A stretch of 64,000 bases of DNA from contig NZ_NPDM01000007.1 of NCBI RefSeq assembly GCF_002812085.1, positions 107,018 through 171,017 on the forward strand, read 5' to 3'. Both the position numbers and the translations under genes were made by a program. Below, one piece after another: positions 1 through 8,222 of the stretch. How positions within the stretch are numbered: position 1 is the stretch's first letter; every line of letters starts with the position of its first letter. The DNA is from Leptospira levettii. Lineage in GTDB: Bacteria > Spirochaetota > Leptospiria > Leptospirales > Leptospiraceae. The notes below the pieces were generated by a model, which was not told the DNA's origin, did no database searches, and saw only the letters and a list, made by a program, of their open reading frames with translations.

Positions 1-581
1 AATCCAGGCCTTTCAAATTCATATTCTTTGTCCTTCCATAAAAACTCAGGGAATTTGCGAAATAGGGAGATGGTTTTTCTCGCATATGGACCGTAGTCAG
101 TGGCAAATAAAAGTTCACCACCTGGTTTTAACAGACTGTATATTTGTTGTATCATATGTGGTTGCATCAGTCTGTTTTTATGATGCTTTTTTTTGGGCCA
201 TGGATCTGGAAAATTGATGATGATTTTGTCAAAAAATTCTTTCTCAAGGAGTTCATCGAAAAACCATTGGAAGTTAACGGTCATATAACGAATATTTTCC
301 AATCCTAACGATTTTCTTTGTTTTTCGGTGTGGATGATGCGGTTTACCTTTTTTTCCATGAGTAGGTAACCTGTTTGTTGGTCATTTTTCGCCAATTCAA
401 TGGCAACTTCACCCCAACCGGAACCTAACTCTAAAACAAAGTTTTTGGTGTGTGAAGGGAAAGAATTTTTTAGGTCGATTTTTTTCCCGCGTTCGTTAGG
501 TTGCAGGAGATAGTCAGACTTGTAGGGAGTTCTGATGGTGAACTTCCAAAGTTTTTCTTGGATTTCTGGATTAACTAACAA
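1..581 (-). CDS. trmB: tRNA (guanine-N7-)-methyltransferase TrmB, 3' end cut by window edge
   Basis: This is a SAM-dependent methyltransferase that modifies G46 in tRNA. The minus-strand translation shows motif I as LELGSGWGEVA, then FPDPWPKKKHHKNR, the TrmB signature, and later LLKPGGELLFATD. No ATG lies upstream in frame. I place the start at a TTG (581) preceded by GGAAG about eight bases away, but the open frame continues upstream and the start is uncertain. The last part of the protein lies outside the window. It is divergent from the hydrolase that follows. The family call is firm because of the PDPWPKKKHHKNR block. Confidence 0.85.
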   Translation of the reverse strand, partial: MLVNPEIQEKLWKFTIRTPYKSDYLLQPNERGKKIDLKNSFPSHTKNFVLELGSGWGEVAIELAKNDQQTGYLLMEKKVNRIIHTEKQRKSLGLENIRYMTVNFQWFFDELLEKEFFDKIIINFPDPWPKKKHHKNRLMQPHMIQQIYSLLKPGGELLFATDYGPYARKTISLFRKFPEFLWKDKEYEFERPG

Positions 582-629
582 TTGCTTTTCTTCCGATGAT
601 TTAATGTCAGGATTTTTAAAAGGAACTAG

Positions 630-1577
630 ATGAAAATAACTCTTTTTGGTGTGCGAGGTAGTCTTCCCACTCCGATTTCAAAACAGGAACAACGAGAAAA
701 AACCTTAAAGATTCTGCATTTAGCAAAAGAGGAGTGGAAAAAAGATCCAAATGGTTTTTCCGAAGAGGAGTTTTTAAACCATCTACCAATCCCTCTCTCA
801 CAAGACTTAGGTGGCAATACCACCTGTGTTTTCATCGAAGGTGATGGTGGAGAAAGAGTGATTTTAGATATGGGAACTGGGTTACGTGTTCTTGGAAACC
901 AACTTGCCCCAGAAGCTTTTAGTGGAAAGGAGATGGACATTCATATCCTTGTATCCCACACACATTGGGATCATATCCAAGGTTGGCCATTTTTCAAACC
1001 AGGGTATTCACCTTCAGTAAACATCCATTTTTATTCTTGTATTCCCAATTTAGAAGAACGTTTAGAAAGACAACAACATCCAGAAAACTTTCCTGTCACC
1101 TTCCAACAGATGGCTTCTAAAAAACATTTTCATTTATGGAAAGAATTTGAATCCTATATGTTAGGTGGTCTAAAAATCATTCCTTTTGGTCTTCGCCATC
1201 CAGGATCTTGTACGGGTTACCGCATTAGAGAAGGTAATAAGATATTTTTATTTTGTACGGATGTTGAATACCGTGAAGAAGACAGAGAACATTTATTAAA
1301 GATGAAACCCCAAATTGCTGGAGCAGATCTTATCATCATCGATGCACAGTATAGCACTTCTGAAGCGGAGAAAAAAATAGGTTGGGGGCATACGGCTGTC
1401 AGTAAGGCTGTTGAATTCGCAGAAATGATGGAAATTCGATCCGTGGTATTAACTCACCATGAACCTGACCATACAGACCATGAAGTGGCAAGGATCATTT
1501 TAGATGAAGCACGTTTACTAAAACCAGGTGGAATGCAAGTTCACATTGCACATGAAGGCCAAAAGTTTATTTTATAA
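630..1577 (+). CDS. metallo-beta-lactamase-fold hydrolase
   Basis: A cytoplasmic metal-dependent hydrolase of the lactamase_B_2 / class II phosphodiesterase-like group, 315 residues with no signal peptide. It opens with GVRGSLPTP, has GGNTTCV, then the metal motif HTHWDH, a later LRHPGS histidine, FCTDVEY and LTHHEPDH, so all zinc or iron ligands are present. The substrate is unknown. Cyclic nucleotides or RNA-type phosphodiesters are possible by family, and a cyclase gene lies about 3.5 kb downstream, but I see nothing linking the two. It converges with the secreted protein gene at 1598 with about 20 bases between stops. Confidence 0.8.
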   Translation: MKITLFGVRGSLPTPISKQEQREKTLKILHLAKEEWKKDPNGFSEEEFLNHLPIPLSQDLGGNTTCVFIEGDGGERVILDMGTGLRVLGNQLAPEAFSGKEMDIHILVSHTHWDHIQGWPFFKPGYSPSVNIHFYSCIPNLEERLERQQHPENFPVTFQQMASKKHFHLWKEFESYMLGGLKIIPFGLRHPGSCTGYRIREGNKIFLFCTDVEYREEDREHLLKMKPQIAGADLIIIDAQYSTSEAEKKIGWGHTAVSKAVEFAEMMEIRSVVLTHHEPDHTDHEVARIILDEARLLKPGGMQVHIAHEGQKFIL

Positions 1578-1597
1578 GTTTTGAAACAAACTAACAC

Positions 1598-2641
1598 TCA
1601 CTCGTTAATCAAATAATTGGAATGGTAACCTTTTGCTTCCCCTGAATATTCAGGGCATTCTAATTTAAGTTCTGCGTACCAATGGATTTGGTATGGTTTT
1701 GCAAAAAACAACTGGATAAAAAATCGTAAAAATGAAGAAATATTTTCCAAGGCACTCATGGTTGCTATGGGACGAGTTCGTTTTACATTCAATTTACAAG
1801 TTTCATTTTGGAAGTATAAAATTTCCGATTTTGGGATCGTATAACCAGATGTAGGTTCTTTTTCCCATTCTAACACTTCTACCCTCTCAACTGTTCCTTC
1901 TAAAATTAAATTACCTGAAGGATTGATTACAGCAACTCGACGGAAAAATTCACCTGGGAAATTAGAATTTCCAATAAATCCACCTGTAAAAATTCGATAA
2001 TTATCTTTTGTTTGGGAACGAACCAATTCCCATTTTTTGGAAAACTGATAAACTGCTTCATTGGTAAGGATATGTTCGAGCCCACCCACACCCTTTACTT
2101 CCTCCGTGACATCTTTGTACCGAATGGTACCTGTGACAGTGGAGTAAGAAAATGGGATGTCTGCTTGTACAAATTTTCCTTTCTCCATTAAAGGAAATTT
2201 CCCTTTGGAAATAGGAACATTCCCTCTACGTGGTTTGTAGTCCAGTTTGATTTCCCAATCTCCGTAGTTCATATAAAACGAATACACTCCGTTTTTATAT
2301 TCCATCCAGTTTTCACCACTTCGTTGGTAAAACTGTCCTTTTTTAAATTCATATTCTTCTGCATCAAATTCGCGAGTGGAATAAAAGACAGGTTGGTCTT
2401 TGGTTTTTAGCAGTAATGAGATTCCATTGTTGAGGGAACCTGGACCAAAATTACTGACAAGAAAGGTTGCAAAGAGATTGTACTTTTCATTTCGAAAGGT
2501 AAAATTCCAACCTTGCAGATAACCTTCTTCAGGGTAGTGTTGTGTTTTAAAATCTTCAGCAGAAAGGTTTTTGGTTACACTCAGAAAAACCAAAACCAAT
2601 AAGAGGAGGTTACCAATGTTACTCTTCCATCGCACCGCCAA
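1598..2641 (-). CDS. exported lipocalin-like (CrtC/AttH/Svf1-type) protein
   Basis: A 347-residue protein with an N-terminal signal (hydrophobic LLLLVLVFLSV, cleavage probably near LSAED). The body is rich in beta-type segments, and YNLFATFLVSNFGPGSLNNG recalls the Svf1/AttH lipocalin-like fold, which binds or modifies lipids in other organisms. I do not recognise an active site, so the function is open. It ends convergently with the hydrolase at 1577. Upstream on the same strand, about 50 bases away, lies a 124-residue hypothetical gene that may share its transcript. The fold assignment is an impression from motif style. Confidence 0.6.
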   Translation of the reverse strand: MAVRWKSNIGNLLLLVLVFLSVTKNLSAEDFKTQHYPEEGYLQGWNFTFRNEKYNLFATFLVSNFGPGSLNNGISLLLKTKDQPVFYSTREFDAEEYEFKKGQFYQRSGENWMEYKNGVYSFYMNYGDWEIKLDYKPRRGNVPISKGKFPLMEKGKFVQADIPFSYSTVTGTIRYKDVTEEVKGVGGLEHILTNEAVYQFSKKWELVRSQTKDNYRIFTGGFIGNSNFPGEFFRRVAVINPSGNLILEGTVERVEVLEWEKEPTSGYTIPKSEILYFQNETCKLNVKRTRPIATMSALENISSFLRFFIQLFFAKPYQIHWYAELKLECPEYSGEAKGYHSNYLINE

Positions 2642-2691
2642 AGACTAAAAGGACCTGAAAAAAGAAGCAAGGTTTTTCTTGGGGATTTCCT

Positions 2692-3066
2692 TTAAATGGA
2701 TAAAAGGGTCGGAACAGAGATCGAAAAGAGATCACCCAAACACACTAAAGAGAACACTGGGTGTTCTGTATTTCCGATTTGTCGTAAACGCTCTCTTTCC
2801 TCAGCTATGCCATCCACATGGATCCAAGTTTCTGTTTCCTCATTGGGTAAAATGCGGCAAGCTACCTGGTATTCAAACGGACCAATCTTTGCAAAAAAGA
2901 TTTGGACAGAGTTAGGATCAGAATCGGCAAGAAGGCGCCTAAATCCAAATTGTTTGGATTTGGTTTCCCCTCTCATTTCGTAATAATGGTTTAAAATCCT
3001 TAGGATATGTAAAAACTCTTCTTTTTTCGAAACCAATTCATGCCAGGATAGTTCATTCTCATTCAT
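2692..3066 (-). CDS. hypothetical protein
   Basis: A 124-residue soluble protein that I do not recognise. The frame is open further upstream, but I start it at the ATG at 3066 because the longer version would overlap the opposite-strand DinB-like gene and its extra N-terminus looks unlike protein. The sequence has a charged N-terminal helix (HELVSKKEEFLHILRILNHYYEMRG) and a compact C-terminal part ending PVFSLVCLGDLFSISVP. No ribosome binding site is obvious at the chosen ATG. It runs in the same direction as the exported protein at 1598. Confidence 0.5.
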   Translation of the reverse strand: MNENELSWHELVSKKEEFLHILRILNHYYEMRGETKSKQFGFRRLLADSDPNSVQIFFAKIGPFEYQVACRILPNEETETWIHVDGIAEERERLRQIGNTEHPVFSLVCLGDLFSISVPTLLSI

Positions 3067-3094
3067 ACCAAAGGGAGGTAAACAAGAGAGTGAC

Positions 3095-3712
3095 TTGGTT
3101 CTTAAAAACGGATTCTCACTTGAAAAATACTTTCCCCTATCCAAGATGAACGAAACAGACATGGTCACGGAGATCTTAGAAATATTCTGGAAAGAGAAAC
3201 TTCGGTTCGCCCAATACTGTTTTGATGAATTGGCACATGTGGATGCCAAATCCTTCCAAGAAAAAGGCAAAACTGGGAAATCTCCCCATTGGGTGTTACA
3301 ACAAATGGTATCCTATGACAAAACCTTTCGGTTTTATCTGCCAATCTCACTCAAACTCAGCAGTTTTTTCTTTTTTCATAGTTTCAAAGACCAGGAAATC
3401 GAAAAGGATTTGGAGACCATACGCGATCGTTATACCCCTCCCGCATTTCCAGCTCATTTTTGGGAAATACACATTTCAGAAGCGAAGGAATTAAAAATCA
3501 AAGCAAACGATCCCTTTGTTGCTGAACATTGTGAATCGTGGAAAGAAGTTTTGTCCCAATTAGAAGCGAAACTTTCTCTCGTTTCGGAATCGGACGCTTA
3601 TAGAAAAAGATATACATCCTTCACTGGTATCCATACCATTTCAGGAGCGATCAATAATTCGACGGAGTTCTGTCATTATATTTGGAATCGTTATATGGGA
3701 AGTCCAAATTAA
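3095..3712 (+). CDS. DinB/YfiT-like four-helix protein
   Basis: Up to 205 residues, predicted mostly helical with scattered His residues (MGSPN end; FDELAHVDAKSF, SPHWVLQQMV, FPAHFWEIH, EHCESW), which resembles the DinB/YfiT metal-binding four-helix bundle. That is an inference from composition and helix layout. A TTG at 3095 lies 16 bases after a GGGAGG; ATGs at 3146 and 3161 are alternative starts, and the real start may be one of these. It is divergent from the hypothetical at 2692-3066 and lies just upstream of icd, but icd has its own good ribosome binding site. Confidence 0.55.
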   Translation: MVLKNGFSLEKYFPLSKMNETDMVTEILEIFWKEKLRFAQYCFDELAHVDAKSFQEKGKTGKSPHWVLQQMVSYDKTFRFYLPISLKLSSFFFFHSFKDQEIEKDLETIRDRYTPPAFPAHFWEIHISEAKELKIKANDPFVAEHCESWKEVLSQLEAKLSLVSESDAYRKRYTSFTGIHTISGAINNSTEFCHYIWNRYMGSPN

Positions 3713-3758
3713 GTCTTATAATTTTAAAGTTTAAATAGTATGAGTTTAGGAGAAATCA

Positions 3759-4970
3759 ATGGGAAAAATTAAAGTAAAAACACCGTTAGTTGAGTTAGAC
3801 GGCGATGAAATGACAAGAATCATCTGGAAAGAAATCAAAGATCGTTTCATTCACCCTTACTTAGATATTACATTAGAGTATTATGATCTCGGTGTAGAAT
3901 ATCGTGATAAAACGGATGACCAAGTCACTGTTGATTCTGCAAACGCAATCAAAAAACACGGTGTAGGTGTGAAGTGTGCGACAATCACTCCAAATGCTGA
4001 CAGGGTAAAAGAATACAATTTAAAACAAGAGTGGAAATCACCTAACGGAACAATCCGTGCGATTTTAGATGGAACTGTATTTCGTAAACCTATTATTATC
4101 AAAAACATTCCAGCAGCTGTTAATTCTTGGAAAAAACCAATTGCAATTGGTCGCCATGCATACGGTGACATCTATCGTGACGTAGAGATTCTCGTAGATG
4201 GTCCAGGAAAAGTAGAACTTGTTTATACAGATGCATCTGGAAAAGAAAAACAAAGACTGTTAGTAAATGAATTTAAAGGTGCAGGTGTGGCTCTTGCGAT
4301 GCACAACTTAGATGAATCTATTAAATCATTTGCAAAAGCATGTTTCACATATGCATTATCTGAAAAAATCAGCATCTGGTTTGCCACAAAAGATACCATT
4401 TCAAAAAAATACCATGCTCGTTTCCGTGATATCTTTGATACTATGGCAAAAGAACAAGAATCTGCAATGAAAGCTGCAGGTATCACTTACAGTTATTACC
4501 TCATTGATGATGCGGTTGCACAAATCATGAAAAACGAAGGTGGTCAACTTTGGGCTCTCATGAACTATGATGGTGACGTGATGAGTGATATGGTTGCTTC
4601 TGGATTTGGTTCTCTTGGACTTATGACTTCTGTTCTCGTCTCTCCAGATGGAAAATACGAATACGAAGCAGCTCACGGAACTGTGACACGTCACTACCGT
4701 AAGTACCAAAAAGGGGAAACAACTTCTACAAACTCAGTAGCATCTATTTTTGCTTGGACAGGTGCTCTTGCAAAACGTGGAGAACTTGATGGAACTCCTG
4801 ATGTAGTGAATTTTGCCCACAAATTAGAAGAAGCAATCATCGAAACAATTGAAGGCGGAGAAATGACAAAAGATCTACTTTCCCTTTCAACAGCAGCAAA
4901 GAAAACAGAATTGGATACTTTCCAATTCATGGAAGCTGTACAAAAACGTTTGGATGCTAAGCTCAAATAA
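3759..4970 (+). CDS. icd: NADP-dependent isocitrate dehydrogenase (eukaryotic-type dimer)
   Basis: Converts isocitrate to 2-oxoglutarate with NADP in the TCA cycle. The 403 residues align by eye with the homodimeric IDH1 class: [11 protein letters not shown] at the start, the substrate loop SPNGTIR near 95-100, [12 protein letters not shown] with Arg132 and the catalytic Tyr, and [16 protein letters not shown] with the catalytic Lys. The C-terminal half contains [11 protein letters not shown], the cofactor-binding region. The start is an ATG with AGGAG six bases upstream. A clear hairpin terminator follows. The eukaryote-like class is also found in some bacteria, so it is not by itself a sign of recent transfer. 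Confidence 0.97.
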   Translation: MGKIKVKTPLVELDGDEMTRIIWKEIKDRFIHPYLDITLEYYDLGVEYRDKTDDQVTVDSANAIKKHGVGVKCATITPNADRVKEYNLKQEWKSPNGTIRAILDGTVFRKPIIIKNIPAAVNSWKKPIAIGRHAYGDIYRDVEILVDGPGKVELVYTDASGKEKQRLLVNEFKGAGVALAMHNLDESIKSFAKACFTYALSEKISIWFATKDTISKKYHARFRDIFDTMAKEQESAMKAAGITYSYYLIDDAVAQIMKNEGGQLWALMNYDGDVMSDMVASGFGSLGLMTSVLVSPDGKYEYEAAHGTVTRHYRKYQKGETTSTNSVASIFAWTGALAKRGELDGTPDVVNFAHKLEEAIIETIEGGEMTKDLLSLSTAAKKTELDTFQFMEAVQKRLDAKLK

Positions 4971-4980
4971 ACAATACAAT

Positions 4981-5013
4981 TCACCCTGTCATTTGGCGGG
5001 GTGATTTTCTTTA
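4981..5013 (+). terminator. Rho-independent terminator of icd
   Basis: TCACCC at 4981 pairs with GGGTGA at 4999-5004 and is followed by a T-rich run. It sits 10 bases after the icd stop. Confidence 0.75.
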
Positions 5014-5055
5014 TTTTCTTGCCATCTTTCTTTTTCCTTATCCAATAAACATTCC

Positions 5056-6336
5056 ATGACAAACGAATCTAAGTCTTTACTCGATAGTTTTATGGATTGG
5101 TATTTGGTGGAACTTCCCAAAATTGATTCTCCCGCTGTTTTATTCCATTCTTATATTCAATACTTACAATCTTTAGGTTTTGATATTATGAGAGGGAATA
5201 TGGGAACAAAAACCTTACACCCTCAAGTAGAGACATTAGCATATCTTTGGGCACCAAATTCTCAAAAAGAACTATTTGATGTGCAGGTGAATTCTTTATT
5301 CCACTCGAGTTCGTTTTACGAATTTCCAGATTCTTCCATTCGGGTCACCAAATTCAGATTAGGTTCAATCCAGTCTTCGCAATTTACAGCAAGTCCAATT
5401 CACTATGTTTTAACTGCTAAAAAAACTTATTATTATCAGTTTGATTCTGAGAAAAAAGGTGATTATCCTTATCCTATATTGGAAGAGTTAGCACCATTAG
5501 GTGGAACTGGGTATTTAGCTGTACCAGTAATTCAAAAAGGCAATAGTTATGCTTTTTTAAGTTTATTAACGAAAAAGCCAAATGGATTTAATGAAACAGA
5601 AGTAGATTTTTTAACAAAATCTTTAAACCTAATTGCACTGAAGTGGTGGACTTTTATCCAATCAGAACTCACAGAATCCTTACTCAGTATTTATTTAGGA
5701 AAAAGAACTGGTTCAACTGTATACTCTGGCAAAATTTATTTAGGTGAGTTGGAGAATATCCAATCAGTAATTTGGTTTTCTGATATTCGAAATTATTCAG
5801 GTATTAGTGAAACTCTTTCACCTAAAGAAGTCATTCAGTTATTAAATGACTATTTTGGAGTAGCAATTCCTCAGATCGAAAGGTTTGGGGGAGAAGTTTT
5901 AAAATTGTTAGGGGATGGTATCCTCGCTGTTTTCCCATACAAAGAGAAAAACAAATTAGTAGTAGGTAAAAAAGTATTACTCGCAGTACGTAAGTTAGGT
6001 GAATTATTAACTCAATTAAACCAATCAAGAGAAAAAGAAGGCAAAATTTCAATCCATCACGGAGTAGGTTTACATTCTGGTGAAATATTATATGGGAATA
6101 TCGGATCTATGGATCGTTTGGATTTTACTGTGATTGGAGAAGCTGTTAATTTGACGAGTCGAATCGCCGGAATGTGTGGTGAGTTAGGAAAAGCAGTACT
6201 TGCCTCCGAAAACTTAGCGAAACAAATTCCGGTTCGGTGGGAAGAATTAGGCGAACATAAATTGAAAGGAATCAGTTCTCCAAAAAAAATCTTTGCGATA
6301 TCCGAGAAGAAAAAATCAGTTCGTGAATCAAATTAA
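5056..6336 (+). CDS. class III adenylate/guanylate cyclase with N-terminal GAF-like domain
   Basis: A soluble nucleotide cyclase of 426 residues. Residues about 20-210 look like a GAF sensory domain (GTGYLAVPVIQKGNSYAFLSLL). Residues about 235-415 form the cyclase domain: WFSDIRNYSG supplies the first metal Asp (near 242), KLLGDGILAVF supplies the second metal Asp and a substrate Lys, and DFTVIGEAVNLTSR supplies the Asp, Asn and Arg expected for catalysis. All key residues are present, so it should be active. The product (cAMP or cGMP) cannot be read with certainty. It has no membrane segment and is transcribed alone, converging with the gene at 6429. Confidence 0.88.
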   Translation: MTNESKSLLDSFMDWYLVELPKIDSPAVLFHSYIQYLQSLGFDIMRGNMGTKTLHPQVETLAYLWAPNSQKELFDVQVNSLFHSSSFYEFPDSSIRVTKFRLGSIQSSQFTASPIHYVLTAKKTYYYQFDSEKKGDYPYPILEELAPLGGTGYLAVPVIQKGNSYAFLSLLTKKPNGFNETEVDFLTKSLNLIALKWWTFIQSELTESLLSIYLGKRTGSTVYSGKIYLGELENIQSVIWFSDIRNYSGISETLSPKEVIQLLNDYFGVAIPQIERFGGEVLKLLGDGILAVFPYKEKNKLVVGKKVLLAVRKLGELLTQLNQSREKEGKISIHHGVGLHSGEILYGNIGSMDRLDFTVIGEAVNLTSRIAGMCGELGKAVLASENLAKQIPVRWEELGEHKLKGISSPKKIFAISEKKKSVRESN

Positions 6337-6347
6337 TGATATGTCAG

Positions 6348-6367
6348 GGGAGAAATAAATTTCTCCC
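6348..6367. terminator. hairpin between convergent genes
   Basis: GGGAGAAAT (6348-6356) and ATTTCTCCC (6359-6367) form an inverted repeat between the convergent cyclase and the secreted protein gene. The T-tract is poor on both sides, so the terminator role is inferred from position. Confidence 0.5.
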
Positions 6368-6428
6368 TTCATAGTACGTTTTGGGATGATCCTTATTTCA
6401 AGTCATTTATCATCCTGGAAAAAAGGAT

Positions 6429-7268
6429 CTAACGAACAATCACCCATTTCCCATCAATCCGACTTAAATAAATGGGAATCGCTGCACCTTTTTTGGAAGT
6501 GATAATGGGATCTCCTTTTTTGTTTGTGATTTCTAGAATTTGATTGTTACAGAGTAATTTAAATTGTGTTTCGGAAGGATTGAGTTTCCAGGTGGATCCA
6601 ATTGATTTTGTCATTCCTTGGATTGATTTTAATTCGTCTGCTTCATCATAAGGATAGTATCTAACTACCGACGTATCTTTTGCTCGAAAGGAAGTCGCAG
6701 ACAAAATCTTTTTTGCATCTTTTGTATTGAGAATTTGAGTGAAGTCCTTTAAAAAAGAAATAGCCGAATCTTCCAATTCTTTTGAGAGACTCAAAGTTTC
6801 CGCTTGTTTCCACAACTCACTCGGCGGAGAGAATGGGGTTTGAAACGGAATTTCGATCCATAAACCCATTTGTTTTGGATTGGATTGGGTATGTTCGACT
6901 TTTTCAAGTAAAACACCTTCGTCAGGAAATTGGCCTTTCTGACCAATGATGAGTTTGACCTCAGCCTCAGCTGGTAATCCTGGTGTTTGTTTTTTACTTT
7001 GTTTTCGCTCTGAAAATCGGATTCTAATTTTATTATCATTAGGAAGGATCCAATAGTTGATATCGGCTTGTCCTGATGAATCCTCATTGGAGAGACCACT
7101 CCGCACATCATATCCATTTACTTGTATTTCTAAATTTACGGAGTAATTTTTATACGTGATAATATAATAACCTTCTTTAGGTGGACCAGGAGGAACGGGT
7201 TTGTCTTCCGATAAAATTTGTTGTAGGCTTAAAATTGATAAGAGTAACAAAGTTGCGAGTCGTTTCAT
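6429..7268 (-). CDS. exported protein of unknown function
   Basis: A 279-residue protein with a signal peptide (MKRLATLLLLSILSLQQILS, then EDKP). After a proline-rich linker there is a beta-type domain (YYIITYKNYSVNLEIQVNGYDV) and a C-terminal region of about 110 residues starting near SKELEDSAISFLKDFTQ, which has the look of an NTF2-like or SnoaL-like fold. No lipobox Cys is seen, so it is probably periplasmic. I cannot name a family. Downstream it converges with the cyclase, and no operon partner is obvious. Confidence 0.6.
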   Translation of the reverse strand: MKRLATLLLLSILSLQQILSEDKPVPPGPPKEGYYIITYKNYSVNLEIQVNGYDVRSGLSNEDSSGQADINYWILPNDNKIRIRFSERKQSKKQTPGLPAEAEVKLIIGQKGQFPDEGVLLEKVEHTQSNPKQMGLWIEIPFQTPFSPPSELWKQAETLSLSKELEDSAISFLKDFTQILNTKDAKKILSATSFRAKDTSVVRYYPYDEADELKSIQGMTKSIGSTWKLNPSETQFKLLCNNQILEITNKKGDPIITSKKGAAIPIYLSRIDGKWVIVR

Positions 7269-7380
7269 TCTTTAGTCTCCATGAATGGTAAGGGAGAATT
7301 TTAACGATAGACTGAGCAATTGTCGATGTAAAAAAATTGATAGAAAAAGAATTCTGAGTGGTAAACACAAGGTTTTATGG

Positions 7381-8136
7381 TTAAGGCAGGAATTTTTTTC
7401 CCTTTCGATCAAAGAAAAAATTGGTATGGCAAACATGACAATGGAACCTTCCGTATTTTTTAGCTGGGATAGGGTGGTTACAAGATGGGCAAAGAACCGT
7501 TTTGTTTTGGAATGTAGTTAATCGTAAATTATGTTCCAGTCTGTCCAGATACTTGAGTCGGACAAATCCATTGGCAAGGATCATCCCAAACAAAAAAACC
7601 ACTACTTGGCCCGCATACGTACTTCGGATGTCACTATGGAGTTCGACAATATACAAGTATCCTTGGATGAGGATCCAAATGCTTAAACTAAAGTAAATTG
7701 GCACATCTTTGAATGCTATTTTTTCGAATACCATTGTGCTTTTTACTTTTGGAAAAAAAACAAAATACATTCCTAAAAATCCTGAAACCACACCAGAAGT
7801 TCCCACAACAGGTATGATGGAATTCATGTGGAATAAATAATAAGTTAGATTTGTTAGGATTCCAAAAAACAGAAACAAAAAGAAAAAATTGAGAGGACCG
7901 ACTACATCTTCAATATTATCAGCAAACATGTACAAGTAGATCGCATTGGTTGTCCACTCTACAAAAGAAGAATTAAAGAAGAAAGAAGAGAATAAACTCA
8001 ATCCAAATTCTTTTTTAGGAGTGAATGCATACGTGTTATTTGTTTCTAAAAACTGAGTGCATAGAGTGATGACAATCAAACAGAAAGTGATAATTGGGAA
8101 TCGAAATTTCTGATTTGCTTTTTCAAAAACAAACAT
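7381..8136 (-). CDS. rhomboid-like membrane protein, catalytic His absent, C-terminal zinc ribbon
   Basis: A 251-residue protein with six or so membrane helices in the order of the rhomboid fold. The GxSG loop is present as GTSG with Ser114. Where active rhomboids have HxxxN in helix 2, this one has E60 and N64. Where they have the catalytic His before a GxxxG-like helix, the segment is STYAGQVVVFLFG with Tyr174. The dyad is therefore incomplete and the protein is probably a pseudoprotease. After the last helix come CPSC (216-219) and CHVC (233-236), a likely zinc ribbon. The ribosome binding site lies in a small hairpin. Confidence 0.7.
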   Translation of the reverse strand: MFVFEKANQKFRFPIITFCLIVITLCTQFLETNNTYAFTPKKEFGLSLFSSFFFNSSFVEWTTNAIYLYMFADNIEDVVGPLNFFFLFLFFGILTNLTYYLFHMNSIIPVVGTSGVVSGFLGMYFVFFPKVKSTMVFEKIAFKDVPIYFSLSIWILIQGYLYIVELHSDIRSTYAGQVVVFLFGMILANGFVRLKYLDRLEHNLRLTTFQNKTVLCPSCNHPIPAKKYGRFHCHVCHTNFFFDRKGKKFLP

Positions 8137-8149
8137 TTTGATTGATGGG

Positions 8150-8167
8150 TCTCCTTGACAAAGGAGA
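8150..8167 (-). promoter_or_regulatory. hairpin covering the ribosome binding site of the rhomboid-like gene
   Basis: On the minus strand TCTCCTT, a four-base loop and AAGGAGA form a perfect 7-bp stem. The right arm contains the GGAG that serves the ATG at 8136. The hairpin would hide the site when folded. Confidence 0.45.
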
Positions 8168-8222
8168 TATTCTTGTCTGCATATGTCGATTTCTTTTTAC
8201 TTGCGACTGTTAGATTGTGTAC

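Noticed and set aside
3067..3270. N-terminal extension of the hypothetical at 2692
   Set aside because: It overlaps the opposite DinB-like gene and reads like non-coding sequence.
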